Below are positions 62,961-64,000 of a stretch of DNA of 64,000 nucleotides, one piece after another (positions within the stretch are counted from its first letter, which is position 1; every line of letters begins with the position of its first letter). The translations under genes and the position numbers were made by a program. The stretch is from Pseudomonadota bacterium. Lineage in GTDB: Bacteria; Pseudomonadota; Gammaproteobacteria; Steroidobacterales; Steroidobacteraceae. Below the pieces are notes generated by a model. It had not been told where the DNA came from and ran no database searches. It worked only from the letters and a program-made list of their open reading frames with translations. The stretch covers positions 1 through 64,000 of the forward strand of contig JAKAXA010000014.1 of the NCBI GenBank assembly GCA_021816775.1, in the 5' to 3' direction.

Positions 62961-64000
62961 TTAGCCCATCAGCTTCCGATGCGAGTACAGCGCCATCAGA
63001 ATACCGAAACCTGTCAGGACCGTCACCACTGAACTGCCCCCGTAGCTCACGAGCGGCAGCGGCACGCCGACCACGGGCACCAGTCCCGTGACCATGCCGG
63101 CGTTGATGAACACGTACACGAAGAACGTCAGCGCGACGCTGCCGCCGAGCAGACGCGAGAACGTATCGGGGCACTGCATCGCAAGGTAGATCGAGCGGCC
63201 GATGACGAACGTGTACAGCAGCAGCAGCAGCGCGAGGCCGAGCAGTCCGAACTCCTCGCCGATCACAGCGAAGATGAAATCCGTGGTGCGCTCGGGCAGG
63301 AAGTCGAGCTGCGCCTGGCTGCCGGCCATCCAGCCCTTGCCGAACAGCCCGCCGGAGCCGACGGCGATCTGCGACTGGATGATGTGGTATCCGGCGCCGA
63401 GCGGGTGGGCCTCGGGATTGAGGAAGGTGAGCAGCCGCTCGCGCTGGTAGCCGTGCATGAAGCGCAGGCCCGCCGCGCCGGCGGCGAGCGCGAGCAGCAG
63501 CAGAGCGATCAGCGTGCGGGCGCGCAGCCCCGCGAGGAACACCACCATGGCGCCGGCGGCGGTGATGAGCGCCGCGGTGCCGAGGTCCGGCTCCTTCGCC
63601 ACGAGCCCCACCGGCGCCAGGATGATGAGCGCGAGCATGCCGAGGTCCGACCAGCGCGGCGGCAGGGGACGCTCGTGCAGATACCAGGCGCACATCATGG
63701 GCACGGCGAGCTTCATCAGCTCGGAGGGTTGGAAGTGGATCGGGCCGAGATCGAGCCAGCGCTTGGCGCCGAGATGCACGTGGCCGACGGCCGCCACGGC
63801 CAGCAGCAGCACGATGCCCAGGCCATAGAGCCAGGGGGAGGCGCGCCGCAGCAGATTGGGGCTGATGCGCACCACGGCGAGCATGATGATGATGCCGAGG
63901 AGCAGGCGCAGCACGGTGCGCACGAGCATGGGCGTGCTCTCGGCCGAGGCGCTGTAGAGCACCACCAGCCCGTAGGCGGCGGTGAGGGCGAGCCCCACCG
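62961..64000 (-). CDS. rodA: Rod-shape peptidoglycan glycosyltransferase RodA (N-terminus cut)
   Basis: SEDS-family membrane glycosyltransferase of the elongasome, working with PBP2. At least 345 residues in the window and about ten helices. Hallmarks: HLGAKRWLDLGPIHFQPSELMKL, the catalytic aspartate region LVAKEPDLGTA, and VGVPLPLVSYGGSS near the end. The GTG at 63998 lies inside the first helix (ALTAAYGLVVLYSAS), so the true start is beyond the window. It heads the rodA-mltB-rlpA-dacA unit. Confidence 0.93.
   Translation of the reverse strand, partial: VGLALTAAYGLVVLYSASAESTPMLVRTVLRLLLGIIIMLAVVRISPNLLRRASPWLYGLGIVLLLAVAAVGHVHLGAKRWLDLGPIHFQPSELMKLAVPMMCAWYLHERPLPPRWSDLGMLALIILAPVGLVAKEPDLGTAALITAAGAMVVFLAGLRARTLIALLLLALAAGAAGLRFMHGYQRERLLTFLNPEAHPLGAGYHIIQSQIAVGSGGLFGKGWMAGSQAQLDFLPERTTDFIFAVIGEEFGLLGLALLLLLYTFVIGRSIYLAMQCPDTFSRLLGGSVALTFFVYVFINAGMVTGLVPVVGVPLPLVSYGGSSVVTVLTGFGILMALYSHRKLMG

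Overview
The window is a high-GC, gene-dense chromosomal segment of a gammaproteobacterium. Evidence for this is: the order zapB-zapA-6S RNA-ygfA beside ygfB-pepP-ubiH-ubiI; the lptD-surA-pdxA-rsmA-apaG-apaH block; the rodA-mltB-rlpA-dacA-dat-ybeD block facing lipA-lipB; and LptD, an outer-membrane barrel and a flagellar stator, which imply a Gram-negative, probably motile cell. Split glycine decarboxylase (gcvPA/gcvPB), a short bifunctional PutA, 3-hydroxyanthranilate dioxygenase, and AmgK/MurU suggest a Xanthomonadales/Nevskiales/Steroidobacterales-like lineage. That placement is inference, not something a single motif proves.

Layout. 1-0.75 kb: remnant of an IS200/IS605-type tnpB, interrupted by stop codons. 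0.9-3.2 kb: YihY membrane protein facing rpiA, preceded by a 17-residue lysine-rich peptide gene with its own promoter and a UUCG hairpin. 3.2-4.7 kb: zapB-zapA, 6S RNA and ygfA on the minus strand. 4.8-9.2 kb: ygfB-pepP-ubiH-ubiI (ubiquinone hydroxylases). 9.2-10.8 kb: ispG and a pterin dehydratase. 10.9-16.0 kb: tandem glycine riboswitch with terminator, then gcvT-gcvH-gcvPA-gcvPB-dgkA. 16.0-22.2 kb: a large two-protease-domain HtrA-like protein resembling fungal Nma111p, then tsaC, an ornithine decarboxylase, a HAD hydrolase and a HIT protein. 22.2-27 kb: DUF3014 protein, an IS tnpB inserted directly upstream of it, def, a YebC regulator and an acyl-lipid desaturase. 27-30.4 kb: an outer-membrane barrel with a sigma-54-like promoter and motA-motB with a FliA-type promoter. 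30.4-37.6 kb: aminotransferase, folA, kup, a SET-domain protein, thyA, lgt and rlmI. 37.6-43.5 kb: YyaL-type thioredoxin-fold protein, putA and a divergent Lrp-type regulator. 43.5-46.2 kb: wreck of an Xre/RES toxin-antitoxin pair and an orphan membrane sensor-like protein. 46.3-55.9 kb: 3-HAO, apaH, apaG, universal stress protein, rsmA, pdxA, surA, lptD, and divergently amgK-murU. 55.9-64 kb: lipA-lipB, a CPBP protease, and convergently the cell-wall block ending in rodA, which runs off the window.

How the parts fit. Several units form coherent pathways: glycine cleavage under riboswitch control; lipoate synthesis (lipA/lipB), which supplies the GcvH cofactor; peptidoglycan synthesis and recycling (rodA, mltB, rlpA, dacA, dat, amgK, murU); envelope biogenesis (surA, lptD, lgt); and C1/folate metabolism (ygfA, folA, thyA, gcvT). 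The accessory fraction is small: two tnpB genes and one decayed toxin-antitoxin locus. The less ordinary items are the Nma111p-like protease, the lysine-rich mini-gene, the SET-domain protein with a basic tail, the symmetric TATAAT between lptD and amgK, and the decayed RES locus. I saw no tRNA, rRNA, CRISPR array or prophage. Coordinates were read by eye; ORF ends are firm and some starts are judgement calls, stated in each entry.
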